Part shown: positions 1 to 11,639 of the stretch, in pieces | How positions within the stretch are numbered: the stretch's first letter is position 1 | Layout: each line of letters opens with the position of its first letter | Assembly: GCA_023678885.1 (NCBI GenBank) | Contig: CM043012.1 | Coordinates: forward strand, 14,420,036 to 14,484,035 | DNA from: Pogostemon cablin | Taxonomy: Eukaryota; Streptophyta; Magnoliopsida; Lamiales; Lamiaceae | Direction: 5' to 3' | Length of the DNA: 64,000 nucleotides | The notes under the pieces: model-generated | Database searches by the model: none | Told to the model about the DNA's origin: nothing | What the model saw: the letters and a program-made list of their open reading frames with translations, nothing else | Program-made: the position numbers and the translations under genes

Positions 1-949
1 TCCCTTGGATATCTCCAATGATGATCTTCTTCTTCCCCTTGCAATTCTCCTCTCTTTCTTGCTTCTTTTTCTCAATTTGATGAAGGTTTTGATGGTGGGA
101 TGATGGTAGATGGAATGGATGGAGAATGGATGAAGATGATGGTGTGAAATGGAGAGAATGGTGTGTGATCTATGTGTTTTGGTGCAAACCCTTGGTGGAA
201 TCTCCAATCTCCCTACAAATGTTGAACTTGAGGCTATTTATACCCTCTCCAAGTTGGGGCCACGAATTTAGCATTAATTGGGCTTTTTACACACACTTAC
301 ACACATTGGCAGGTGAAAATTTAGATTTTGGACCAAAAATTACCTTGCTCGACTTGTCCTTTCCTACTCGAGTTAGCAGCTCGAGTAGAGTTGCATGTAA
401 TGCAACTCGAGTTGTCCCAGCTCGACTCGTGTCGCCAACTCGAGTCCTCGCCTGTTCGGTCATGTTGTGAGGCTCTGAAACTGATCTGACTCCGGGAACC
501 TTACTCGACTCGAGTTGCCAAGTCATGTTGTGACTTGCAACTCGAGTAAGCACTCTGTATGATTTTAAACTCCTGTCCTGCACTGCACGACCTCCAACTC
601 GACTTCCTCCATTCCAGCACGACTCGTGTTGCAACTCGTGCTGCAATATGTAAGTCGTGTTGGCTCACTCTATAGATTTTGTACTTCTGTCAATCTCCAA
701 CTCGACTCGAGTTGGCTACTCGAGTTGCCCTTGTAACTCGAGTTGGGTCCCGATAGCCCGTTTCTTGCTCGTTTCAGCTCTCGTCTTCAGTTTTACTCTG
801 TTTTCACCTATTTTACATACGTTTAAGCTCATTTACACCCATTCCATGAAAACACATAACACAACTAAATAACACATAAAATACGAATAAAATACTACGA
901 AAATGGACGTAAAAAGACACTAAAATCTAGGTGAAAATATCACTCATCA
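1..949 (-). mobile_element. Athila-like LTR (family A), cut by the window edge
   Basis: Read on the minus strand, this begins TGATGAGTGATATTTTCACC at 949 and matches the plus-strand LTR at 36666 onward, resuming with the stretch at 39108-39290 after that copy's nested insertion. A minus-strand TATA box (TATAAATA) lies at 235-242. The sequence right of 949 lacks the polypurine tract that precedes a 3' LTR, so this end is the outer edge of a 5' LTR or of a solo LTR; the body or other end lies left of the window. The small ORFs inside are chance readings of LTR sequence. Confidence 0.8.
345..760. repeat. Dense CTCGAG (AACTCGAGTTG) palindrome array in U3
   Basis: I count nine CTCGAG hexamers here, mostly as AACTCGAGTTG or GACTCGAGTTG, plus related CTCGAC and CTCGTG half-sites. 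The array lies upstream, in LTR orientation, of the TATA box at 235-242. Each unit is its own reverse complement. The family copy at 36890-37110 carries a weaker version. The role is unknown. Confidence 0.75.
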
Positions 950-1318
950 AGTTCCTAGCGAGTAATTTTATTTTCATTTTCCTCAAGAGAAAGTTAATAA
1001 CTTTATTTTCAGATCCATAACGTACAATACTCAATATCATCAGAGGCAAAATGGGGTGATCAAAATATGTGAAAAAAATTGTAGGAATAGTCATCAATTA
1101 TAAATTTGAGCATCTATTGTAAATTTTCTAATGTGTTCTTAAACCTTGTGAAAAATGTCATCCACAGCCTTATTTTCATTCAAATTCCACTATGTACTAT
1201 GACTTTCATTTTCAATTATAGGACATTTACAATGTATAACTACAGTTGTTTCTTAATTCGCAAGTATCAGTTTTGGGAAAACCATCATTTAATATATGTG
1301 CAGTTGTAATCATAGATC

Positions 1319-2358
1319 GTGGATGAAGAACGCTTGACATGCAATCTGAAATATTTTGCTAAGCAAATAGGCGAACATCTATACCTTTTGTTGAATTAGC
1401 TAACAGTTCGTTATGTTTAGTCAAGAACTATATTTTCCATTGAAGGTTGAATAATCCACCTACTACATAACGTGTATGGTTATCCTCAATATTTCTCTGG
1501 CATGTATAATCATGTAATTGAAGTAAATTGTCTTGAACCAATCTCTTCTTAATGCATTCCTTTCTGTATGCTCCGATAGGGAATATTAGACATTGCTCTT
1601 AGCCTTAAAGTATGTGTGACTAATTTACAGGATGCTTCTTATCAGCATATTAGTGAAGTTGTAAAACGTATTAAAAAGGAGCACAAAAGGAGAGCTTATA
1701 AATTAGGTGACTCGTAAGTTTAATTTTTTGCTGCCGTAAAGATGTTGAAACTGAAAAGTTACTTTCTAAGTTTGATGTTCTCAAACTTGCTATATATTGC
1801 ATGATCTTCGCTTTGATTACTTACTGGCCAGCACATAGTGCGTGCTCACAACTGCACTGTTGCAACATTCTGGTAATCGAAGTTCTTGGAATGACAGTGT
1901 AGCACTTGTTCATTTTCAGTACGGACGATAATGATTCCCTTGTTCACTATGATTGCTATCTTCTTAAAAAATAACATACATGTACATTTTGTAGTAATAT
2001 TACAAACACCGTATACAGTATGATTATACGTATGAATACCTATTACAACGTATTATTAAAATTATAAATACCTATAATAATGTATACGCTAGCTTTTATA
2101 TAAGTACATATTCTCCTGTTGTTGATGAAGAAATTTGAAAGATTATATCCTTTCTGGACATTGAATGTTATTGAACCAAAGAACTCTAATAGTACTCTTT
2201 CTGTAGAATTCGATAATCAGCGAGGAAAGAAGCTTAGTGCAAACTTTAATAGCACCCTTGCTCAAGATTTTAACGACTTGACCTGTTTAGTCGAAGAAGC
2301 CCCTAATTCTTCTAACATTAGTTCACAATGCTACTACTATTGCTATGCAGTCATTTAA
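1319..2358 (+). pseudogene. Unidentified gene fragment with exon-like pieces
   Basis: Three coding-looking pieces lie on the plus strand. At 1319-1399 a frame reads VDEERLTCNLKYFAKQIGEH and then stops. At 1631-1713 an 83-bp segment is bounded by TTTACAG and GTAAGT, both good plant splice sites, and encodes DASYQHISEVVKRIKKEHKR and a little more, basic and helical in character. At 2125-2358 an open frame encodes about 78 residues. I recognise no domain. The splice sites favour a real gene remnant, but the pieces have not been shown to join in phase. Confidence 0.35.
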
Positions 2359-3729
2359 TATTTTCTAATTGTATGATTTCGTTTTGATTGAAATATGTGA
2401 AATTCAGTGCTTTTGATTCTGGAATGTGCTTATACACAACACTTTTTTAATATTCCTGCTGATGTGTGAACGTTATTAGAGTAAATTTTCTTATAATTTG
2501 GTTGCATGCTATGTTATGTTAGAATTAAGTTGACGTCATTGACATTTATTCATTAGAATAGCTAAGTGCACGCCCTGCTATGTTAACTTTGAATTTGGAT
2601 TGAAATTTTGTATTGTGGATTTCATCTCAAGTATATCAATGTTGCTCAGTTAGAGTCAGTTTTACTATGGGTTTAAAATTCGCTATTCTCATTTTGAGAT
2701 ATTTATTTTAATTTACATGTATGTATGTATATATCCGTGCATGTTTTTGGTGTGTATTTATGTTCTCTCTCTGCCTGGAGTCATCAAAGCCTTGAAAAGC
2801 AGCACCAGGCATTGTAATCTTACACTCATTTATTACAGACTTACAGCAATAATCTTTTGATAGTAGGATCAATATGCATTATCGGCTATCCAAATTAGTT
2901 GCTAAAATATCACATCAAAACGGGCTGACACCTCACGAAGTGAGGTGCTCCGAAGTACTTGGTAAAAACTCATATAAATATAATTATTCGAAAAAAGAAA
3001 GTAAAAAGAGATAATTATTAAACGTTGGTGTTATCAAACTACACAATATTATAAAAAAAGGCAAATGAAAATAAGAAGGGGGACAAAGGAAGAGGAAGCT
3101 AGGGAAAAAGCGAAAATAAAAAGCCAAAACAAGCGGCTTGTTTAAAAGAGCCATAACAGGTGGCTCTGAGGAACAAAATGAGAATGAAAACATGATTAAT
3201 TAGTACATAAAGAGAGCAAAAAATGGCTTGAACAAATAAACCCAACTAAAATCATGAGATTGGCCAAGAGCATGACACGTGGCTGGCGATGGGTAGTGGA
3301 ATGGAGCAAAACAGTAGGGGCTGATCTCGGGCTTTAAGATCAGCAATGGGCTTATATTGGCGATCGAGCAATTGGTAGAGGTGTGCCGCGCCATAATGAG
3401 TAGCCCTTCTCTCCTCGTGTTAGGGGATTCCACAAACACCCTGCAAGTTGGTGTTAACTCAAAGACCGGAAGAGCTCGAAACGTGTTATCAAAAAGAGAC
3501 CAGAAAGGAATGTATCATAAGGGTGTTATAGTCTCTTGAGGAGACGCGTAGATGAAGCATGGAAATAATATGAAGGCTGAGAATCTGCTTCAAGAGGTAA
3601 AAATGGCATCAAAAGCACGTTGAGTAAAAAAGAGGATGAAGAAAATATGATCATGTAAATCACTCTTGTTTGAAATATTGGTGCAAGGAGAGAAAATGTA
3701 GCAATACTTAACAATAAGAGAATGAGAAG
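2359..3729. other. Intergenic, no supported gene
   Basis: AT-rich sequence with only short, composition-driven frames on both strands. A perfect 8-bp stem with a 3-base loop (CACCTCAC-GAA-GTGAGGTG) lies at 2929-2947. The upstream region of the F-box gene falls here; I see no clear TATA box near 3730. Confidence 0.5.
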
Positions 3730-5348
3730 ATGGCATCAGAAATTGAAAACAAGAATATGAAAAAACAGGCGGTGGGTACTTCATCGCTGTCGCCGCGGTG
3801 GATTGAATTCCCTCAAGATGTGACCGCTAATATCCTGCGAAGCCTTGACGCCCTAGAGATTCTGGAAAGGGTACAGAAAGTGTGTGCTACTTGGTGGAAA
3901 GTTTCTCACGATCCCACCCTGTGGCAAGCCTTTCACATTCGAGACAAGGATACTAGTAAGATCAAGTTTTGGCATCGCGCAGTCGATCGTAGTAAGGGAC
4001 AGTTGGCCGATCTGAAGATTGATTTTTTTGCCGATGATAAAATGCTCAACTCCATTGCCGATCAATGCAATTTCCTCAATTCACATTCCATATTCTACGT
4101 TTTCTGCAATTCGTTTGATTTGTTTTCCCCAAATTTTTTGTTGTTGAATAATAATTGATGATTATGTCATCTGTTTGAAGCTATGGTTATCCAATTCTCA
4201 CACAAGTATGCTATTGAATCTCTTTTATTTCATGATTCACGATGCATTGAGAGTGTTTGGTTCATTAAAATTATTAGATAACCTAATAAGGTTGAAAGTG
4301 TAAAAAAAAGGAATGAGTATTAAAATTGTGTTTTATGAGATATTATACACCTTCTCAAGTTGTGACTATTTGATCTCTTGTTTTGAGCTATCGGACTTAG
4401 AATAACTCACCTTAATGCAATTAGCGTGTAGAACTTCTTTATTTTTAATAAATTTTTAAGACTTATTTAACTTAACTTATAACAAACACTCCCTAAATCT
4501 ATAATTTTAGGTTATGTTTCTTGTTAGGTACAAATTTGCTGTGGGCTCTTGATTTTCCTATAGATACTGAAAATTTCTTACTTCCTTCTCACTCGTAAAC
4601 TTCTTTATTAAAATTTTAAGACTCATTTAACTTAACTTGTAACAAACACTCTCTATATCTAAAATTTTAGGTTATGTTTCTTGTTAAGTACAAATTTGCT
4701 GTGGACTCTTGATTTTCCCATTTTCTCATTACATGCATTCAATTCAACTTTGTAGTGGATGTTGCTATTATGTGGAGTATTTTAAAATAAAAATATGTGA
4801 TGTTGTACCACTGCAACAGACTAACTAATCTGAAGCGTCTTACTCTGTATACTTGTTCTAAACTGACTTCAAAAGGCTTAATAGAAGCACTTAAGAAACT
4901 CCCACATTTGGAAGAACTGCATCTAATCTTGATGCCATTTGCCCCTAAAGATGTTGAAGCATTTGGCATTTCCAGCCCTGAGTTGACATCCTTCACATTT
5001 TCTGTCCACAAGTACGTCCACACCAGAGATTTCGAATATGATTCTGCACCACTCAATGATTATCATGCTCTAGCAATTGCAAAAGCCATGACCAATCTTT
5101 CCACTCTTGTTCTTGTTGGGGATTGTATGGGAAAGAAAGGACTGGAAGCCATCCTTGATAGCTGTTCCAAACTCGAAAAGCTTGATCTTCGTCAATGCAT
5201 CAATCTTGATCTAAAGGGCCCTTTAGGCCAGAGGTGTTCTCAACCGATCAAACATATCAAGAAACCTTCAGAATCTATTGCTGATGTCGATTGGATCTTC
5301 CAATACAGCAGTCACAATGAATGGGATTATGGGTGTGATTGTTGTTGA
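3730..5348 (+). CDS. F-box/LRR protein, SKIP19-like, two coding blocks
   Basis: Proteins of this family are substrate-recognition subunits of SCF E3 ubiquitin ligases. The first block starts at ATG 3730. It has an F-box at about residues 24-65 (WIEFPQDVTANILRSLDALE, then the VCATWWKVSHDPTLW segment) and leads into SIADQCNFL near 4078. The second block, about 4797-5348, holds leucine-rich repeats (LTNLKRLTLYTCSKLTSKGL, LPHLEELHL, CSKLEKLDLRQC) and stops at 5346-5348. Total coding length, near 295 residues, is close to the family's usual size. The intervening 700 bp looks like an intron, but no GT donor sits where the alignment wants it: CNFLNS in block one and CNRLTN in block two look like the same position. 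The gene may therefore be damaged, or spliced in a way I cannot resolve. Confidence 0.7.
4430..4749 (+). repeat. 160-bp tandem duplication in the F-box intron
   Basis: Two diverged copies lie in tandem, for example GTTATGTTTCTTGTTAGGTA at 4511 and the same segment with one change at 4671, giving a period of 160 bp. Both copies lie inside the presumed intron between the two coding blocks. Confidence 0.75.
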
Positions 5349-6445
5349 TACCTGTTTTTGTCTTGAGGACTTAAACAAGAACAAACATTAGATAATCCAT
5401 GGAAGGTGAAGAAGATGAAGATATGTGGTTGAATTGGCTATCGAGCCTTTGTATTTCTAATTGATTCTCTTAGTAAGTGGAAGTAACGTACATTTTGTTG
5501 AGTTTTTCTCCTATTTATATTTCTTTTTTCTTCTCCTGTGAGCTTAGATGCTCTTCCTAGTTTCTAGATTGTTCCTTCGACTAATAGATTGTCATGTATC
5601 TTATTCTAGAATCATCTAACAACAAACTTGATGCTCTTGTAACTTCTCTTTCCTAATTGGTTGATGAATAATCGAATTAAATGGATATTGAGAAGCGCTG
5701 GAGCCTTCCAATGCTCTTTCTTGTTTCTGTTTTGCATTCAATTATAGCTAGGAAACTATGCCAGAGTAGTTTCCTGGGTTTACCTCCACATTTATCCCGG
5801 GTTTATTTTTGATAACTCCAGGGTGTAGCTTTGTAAGGCTATGATGGGCCTTTGGATCTTCCACGTGCCTTTCTCTCTGTTGGGCCTTCTGTGTTGAGCT
5901 TTCTCCTTTGAGCCTTCTATATTGAGCTTTCCTTTGAGTACTTCGGGCGCTATATTTTATCCTTTAACAATTGTAGTCCTCTTTTGTCTGATGATGAAAG
6001 GTTAATGAGGGCATCATTATGGATTATTACTACGGATTATGATGAGGAGGGGCTACTTTTTTTTTGTTTGGAATTAATTAATATTCAACTTCTATTTGTT
6101 GAAGCTTTTATCAATTGATGATCTTACTTTTGAGTTCTCTTCTAGTGGTGTTAAATATTTATTTATTTTTATAATCATATTATATTCATATGATTTACAT
6201 ATTATATAGAGTATAATGCACTTTTAGTTCTTTAGGAGCAATTGCATTTTATTTTTAGTCTCTAACCTTTTTTTGTCCCGAAAGTTGCAATTTTGGTCCC
6301 AACAGTTTATTTTTTGATGGAAGCCGTTAAATTCAAACAAAATTAATTTTTTTTAAAAAAAAGTTCACCTCATCCCCATTAAAGATTGTCAACAATTCCA
6401 TCCCACCTACATTGCAGCTAAAAGAGCCCCATAGCCAGAAATATA
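5349..6445. other. 3' flank of the F-box gene and intergenic sequence
   Basis: T-rich sequence downstream of the F-box stop, consistent with a 3' UTR for the first few hundred bases. No coding region is supported. The stretch at 6215-6350 (a 'ttttggtccc' segment) resembles decayed non-autonomous element sequence but shows no clean termini. Confidence 0.45.
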
Positions 6446-6794
6446 TTGTAAAACCTCTATAAATTAATATTGTTGGGACCGTAAAATTTTATTAATTTAG
6501 AGAGATATTATATAATCGATAAATTAATAATTTATTAATTTAGAGAGGTTATATACATAAGAAATATATCATACTTATATCATTAAAAATGTTGATTAGG
6601 AATTTATTAGTATATAACATTTTAAGAAATTCTTAATTTACACATTAACCGTAAATAGTTAATTGTATTATTTGATTATCATTACTGGTGTATATCTATA
6701 TATACATCGCCAGGAAGATGAAAAAGATACAATAAAAAATACAATTAAATATTTCAATAATGTGTAAATTATTAATCCCTTGAATTTATACAAA

Positions 6795-6827
<33 letters not shown>

Positions 6828-7022
6828 GATTTTTTTAATAATTATTAATTTATAGTTTCATTGGGACCTTAAGTATATTTAAGGATTTTCAAAAAAAATA
6901 TTATTTTATTATTTAATTAATTGGTACCCAAATTTGAACTGGTCCCGAGTTGGGACCAGACAAATTATAAGTTTTATCGAGATTATTAATTTATCGAGTA
7001 TTATATTATAGAGCTTTTACTG
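6446..7022. mobile_element. 577-bp non-autonomous TIR element with TA target site
   Basis: The left end reads TTGTAAAACCTCTATAAATT and the right end, reverse-complemented, reads CAGTAAAAGCTCTATAATAT. Internal inverted segments with AATTAATAA and TTTATCGA continue the symmetry. TA flanks both ends (6444-6445 and 7023-7024). A TA target and no ORF suggest a mariner-type or similar MITE; the superfamily is uncertain. Confidence 0.6.
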
Positions 7023-7297
7023 TATGCAACAAATAAGGTTCAAATTATCGATATCGGTAGAAGTATTAAAACCTCAAATTTACGGATATATCAAATATCG
7101 ATATCAGTAAAAATTAAAAAAATCACAGAAACTTGAAAAAAAAAGAGAAAATTAATTATTTAACTTAGCAATATATTTTAACTAATTTTAATATATAAAT
7201 ATAAATACAATTTAAAATCTCAATAAAACTCGTAACATATGATAAGTAAATCAATTACAATATATTTAAATAGTCTAAAATCATACAATACTTAATA

Positions 7298-7542
7298 CTC
7301 CCTCCATCCTATTGAAACGTACTCGTTTTTCCATTTTGGTCCGTCCAATACAAGGTGTGCATTTTCCTTTTTAGTAAAGGAGACTCACACATATTAATTA
7401 CTTCTCTCTCCATGACAAACATATCAACCTAATACACCTATCCACTTTATATTATAATATTATTTACCTCACCTCACTACACATTAAAATATTATATCCC
7501 TTAATCTACGTGCAAAAAATAAACGCGTACGTATGGATGGAG
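7298..7542. mobile_element. Stowaway-type MITE
   Basis: The termini are CTCCCTCCATCC and GGATGGAG, the Stowaway consensus, flanked by TA on both sides (7296-7297 and 7543-7544). At 245 bp with no ORF it fits the class, which is mobilised in trans by Tc1/mariner transposases. Confidence 0.88.
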
Positions 7543-7544
7543 TA

Positions 7545-8476
7545 ATTAATACCAAAATGATTATCTATGATGTTCAAATGTAAAACATGTGATGTCATCT
7601 TGATTTAAAAAATATTAGTATCAACTCATCGAATTAGAGAAATTCTTAACATAGTTTTGAATGCGCCAGTAGTATTATTATGTACCAATAAAATACTCTC
7701 ACCGTCTCGATTCGATTGAATGTACCAAAATAATTGTATTTTTAATCAGAGTATACTATCACATAGTGTACATGACAAAAACTCCTCATTTACTTAGTAG
7801 TAATAATTTTAATGAAGAGTTATAATAAGTGATAATTAATTAAATTAAATTAAATAAAACAGTCTTAATAATTTCTTGCAAATGGTGCTCTCTATATATA
7901 TTTTTTAATTAATCAAATTAATGAAAAAAAATAGTATTTAGTTGGTAAAAGTAATATAAAAAATCATTAAAAATTTCATAAGAATATGGATAATTTTTTG
8001 ATATTTTAGCGATATTTCCTTGATATATCTCGACATCTGAAAAAATTTGAACAGTAGTAAACTGATATCGATATTGCTACCAATATTTCCCGATATATTC
8101 TCGACATCAGAAAAGATATATCTTTTTCCCCAATATCGATATCGGTACTCTCCAAATACGAATATTTTGTGGAAATATCGTGGAGATTTTCGGAATTTTA
8201 AATCTTGGCAACAACCAATAATGCTCTCTTCCTACTATAATTTTCACTATGGGTAGGTCTATCAAGCGCATTAAACCATCTTAAATCCAGAAATCCTCTG
8301 CTATTATGTTTTGGCTCTAATTTCATCTTCTGTAATTGCACTCTTAGTTGCAAGATAGAAGAAACACTCAGTAATTACTTCCCTTTGATTTCTCCACGTC
8401 CAAAGACTCCACCTTCAAGCGATCCTCAATTAATTAATGAAAATGATAAAAACATCCAAGAATTTAAATACTCTTA
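7545..8476. other. AT-rich spacer with clustered CGATAT motifs
   Basis: No coding region is supported. GATATCGATAT-like motifs cluster at about 7985-8190 and again at 7045-7105, on the far side of the Stowaway element. They could be the ends of an older degraded element, but I could not find matching termini. Confidence 0.4.
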
Positions 8477-8684
8477 GGTTGTGTTTGGATGGAAGGATTT
8501 GAGGAGGTATTTATAAATTCTTCCCTCAAATCCCTTCATCATATTTGGATAACACTTGAAATCAATGAATTTATAAATCCAAGATTTTAAATCAATGGAT
8601 TTCAAATCAATAGATTTGATTTTGAATTTTTTTGTTATTTTTGAATGGATTTCAAATCCTCACTGAAACCGTGTCATTTGAAAT

Positions 8685-8755
<71 letters not shown>

Positions 8756-10065
8756 GTTTTAAACTCTATCACTCAGCCTACTCACTACCCACCCCCAGCC
8801 ACCCACCCCAAAAAAATTTTTTTATAAAATTTTAGATTTTTAATATTTGAATAATAAAAATATTACCACCCTTCCCTACCCACCCCCACAAAAAAAAATT
8901 ATAAAATTATAGATTTTAATATTTAAATATATAATAAAAATATTATCACCCAATCTATCCCTATCCCACCCCCCTCCACCCACCACCCCCAAAAAAAATT
9001 TATAAAATTTTAAATTTTAATATTTAAAAAATAAAAATATTACCAGCCAACCCAACCCAACCCACCCACCCCCATCCACCACCACAATCCACCCCACCAA
9101 AAATATTTTTAAATAAAATTTTAAATTTTATTTTTTTAATATTAAAATTTAATTTATTTAAAAAAATATTATGGGTTGGGGGGTGGTGAGAGTGGAGGTG
9201 GGTGGGTGGATGGATAGGGTGGTAGGATTAGTGGTAATATTTTTATTATTTAAATATTAAAATCTAAAATTTTATATAAATTATTTTTTGGGTGGTGGGG
9301 GTGGGGTGGTGGGTGGGGTGGTTTCCTCCCAAAAAATTATTTTTAATAAAAGTTTAGATTTTAATATATAAGATAATAAAATTTTACAGTATTATTTTTA
9401 AATTATTTTTATTTATCATATATAAAATTCTATTTTAAAAATAATTTTTGAATCATGGATTTGATATCCTTTTAAAGATCCATAATTTATCCAAACAGTG
9501 ACTTGAAATTCAAATGAATTGATTTAAAATCCACTCATTTTCAAATTCATTGGATTTGAAATGACTCAATTCAAACACAAATCTAAAATCCATTGGAGGT
9601 GGTGGGTAGAGGGTTGGTTGGGTGGTAATATTTTTATTATTTAAATATTCAAATCTAAAATTTCATAAAAAAATATTTTTTGAGCATGGGGTGGGGTGAT
9701 AATATTTTTATTATTCAAATATTAAAATTTTATAAAAAAAATTTTTTTTGGGGTAGGCGGGGTTGAGTTTAAAATATAATATATATATATATATATAAAT
9801 TAATTTATTAAATTTTTATACTATTTTTATATATTAATACAATCAATTACACAACAACGGAAGGATTTCAAATGACACGGTTTGAGTAAAGATTTGAAAT
9901 TCATTCAAAAATAACTAAAAAAAATTCAAAATCAAATCCGTGATTCGAAATACATTGATTTAAAATCTTAAATTTATAAATCTGTTGATTTCAGGTGGTA
10001 TCCAAACATGATGGATGGATTTGAGGGAGTTATCTCTCCTCAAATCCTTCCATCCAAACACAACC
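8477..10065. mobile_element. Foldback-like element, copy A (Harbinger/Tourist-like ends)
   Basis: The element begins GGTTGTGTTTGGATGGAAGG and ends with its reverse complement, CCTTCCATCCAAACACAACC. The inverted arms extend beyond 200 bp. Inside each arm are runs of roughly 70-75-bp repeats: an A/T block of the TAATATTTAAATAATAAAAA type, then a CCACCC-rich block in the left arm (about 8780-9110) or its GGGTGG complement in the right arm (about 9170-9340 and 9590-9760). There is no transposase ORF. TIR sequence and TA at the junctions suggest PIF/Harbinger parentage, but a clean 3-bp target duplication is not visible. Confidence 0.7.
8688..8752. repeat. (TA)n microsatellite
   Basis: Uninterrupted TA dinucleotide run of about 65 bp inside the left arm of foldback copy A. 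The YIYIYI reading frames across it are artefacts. Confidence 0.97.
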
Positions 10066-10068
10066 TAA

Positions 10069-11625
10069 GGCTGTGTTTGGATGGAATGTTGTGTTTGGAT
10101 GAAAGATTTGAGGAGATCCCTCCTTCAAATCCCTCCTTTATATTTGGAAACCACTAGAAAACAATGGATTTATATATCCAAGATTTTAAATCAATGGATT
10201 TCAAATTTATGGATTTGATTTTGAATTTTTTTAGTTGTTTTTGGATGGATTTCAAATCCTTACTTAAATCGTGTCATTTGAAATCCTTCTGTTGTGTAAT
10301 TGATATATTAATATATAAAATAGTATACAAAATAAATAAATTAATTAAAAATATATATTTATATATATTTTAATTATATACTCTACCACCCATCCTATTC
10401 CCAACCCACCGCACCCCACCCCCCTAACCCCACCCCTAAAAAAAATTATATAAAAAATTTAGATTTTGATATTTAAATAACAAAAACATTACCACCCATC
10501 CCTACCCCCTGTCCGCCCACCCCGACCACCGCCAATTTTTTTTTGTTAAATTTTAGATTTTAATATTTTAATAATAAAATAATACCACCCAACCCTACCT
10601 CCCACCCAAAAAAAAAATTTAAATAAAATTTTAAATTTTATTATTTAAATAATAAAAATATTACCACTAATCCTACCCCTTACTATCTCCACCCACCCAC
10701 CCCACACCCTTTTTTTTAAAAAAATTAAATTTTAATACTCCCTCTATCTGCTTCTAAGGTATTCATTTTACTATTTTTGACGTCCGCTTCAAATGTATCA
10801 ATTTCCCATATTTAGTAAAAAAGTACACAATATGGCTCATCACTTTCCTCTAATCTAACTACACACTTTACATATAATAATAATACTACTTAATCCACGT
10901 GCAAAAAGCAAATGGATACATTTGAATCGGACAGATGGAGTATTTAATTAATAAAAATATTACCACCCAACCTACCTCATCCATTCCGTGGGGTGTGACA
11001 AAGCGGGTGGTGGGTAGAGTTGGGTGGTAATATTTTTATTATTTAAATATTAAAATCTAAAAAAAAATAAAAATTTATTTGGCTGGTGGCCGAGGTGGAG
11101 TGGGTGGGGGTGGAGTGGGTGGGGGTAGGGTGGGTGGATGGGGTAGGGTTGGGTGATAATATTTTTATTATTTAAATTTAAATATCAAAATTTTAATTTT
11201 TTTTTTTTGAAAATTTTTTTTGTCAGGTGGCCGGGAGAGTGGGGTGGGGTGGGGGTGGATAGGGATAGGGCTGTGTGGTAATATATTTTATTAATTAAAT
11301 ATTAAATTTTAAAATTTTATTAAATTTCTTTTTTTGAGAGTTGGGTGACGATGGTAGTGGTGCGGGAGGAGGGTGGGTATGGAGTTGATAGGGTGGTAGA
11401 ATTAAAAAAATATATATATTTTTAATAAATTTTAGATTTTAATATTTAGTATAATAAAATTTTATTATTTTTATTTATTATATAATTCAATTTATAAAAT
11501 AATTTTTGAATTATGAATTTGAAATCCTTTCATAAATCTATAATTTATCCAAATAATAAAATTCAAATGAATTAATTTAAAATTAAAAAATTTAAAATTC
11601 ATTTATTTTCAAATCCATTGAAATG
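10069..11625. mobile_element. Foldback-like element, copy B (right end missing)
   Basis: Begins GGCTGTGTTTGGATGGAATG, separated from copy A by only TAA. The left arm matches copy A and then enters CCACCC-rich repeats (10380-10720). The right half carries the complementary GGGTGG repeats (10985-11400) and ends near 11625 without the terminal CCAAACACAGCC, so the right terminus is lost. Copy B keeps the segment CTGTTGTGTAATTGATATAT that in copy A's left arm is replaced by the TA microsatellite. Confidence 0.65.
10738..10940. mobile_element. Stowaway-type MITE nested in foldback copy B
   Basis: The ends are CTCCCTCTATCTGC and GGACAGATGGAG, flanked by TA (10736-10737 and 10941-10942). It is 203 bp and has no ORF. 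It splits the left arm of copy B, so it is younger than that copy. Confidence 0.85.
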
Positions 11626-11639
11626 ACTAAATCTAAAAA

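Noticed and set aside
126..646. Overlapping open frames of 114 and 119 residues on both strands
   Set aside because: They lie inside the LTR and owe their length to the CTCGAG repeats; neither has a domain or splice context.
8632..8835. Frames with long YIYIYI runs (also 48991-49179)
   Set aside because: Direct translations of (TA)n microsatellites.
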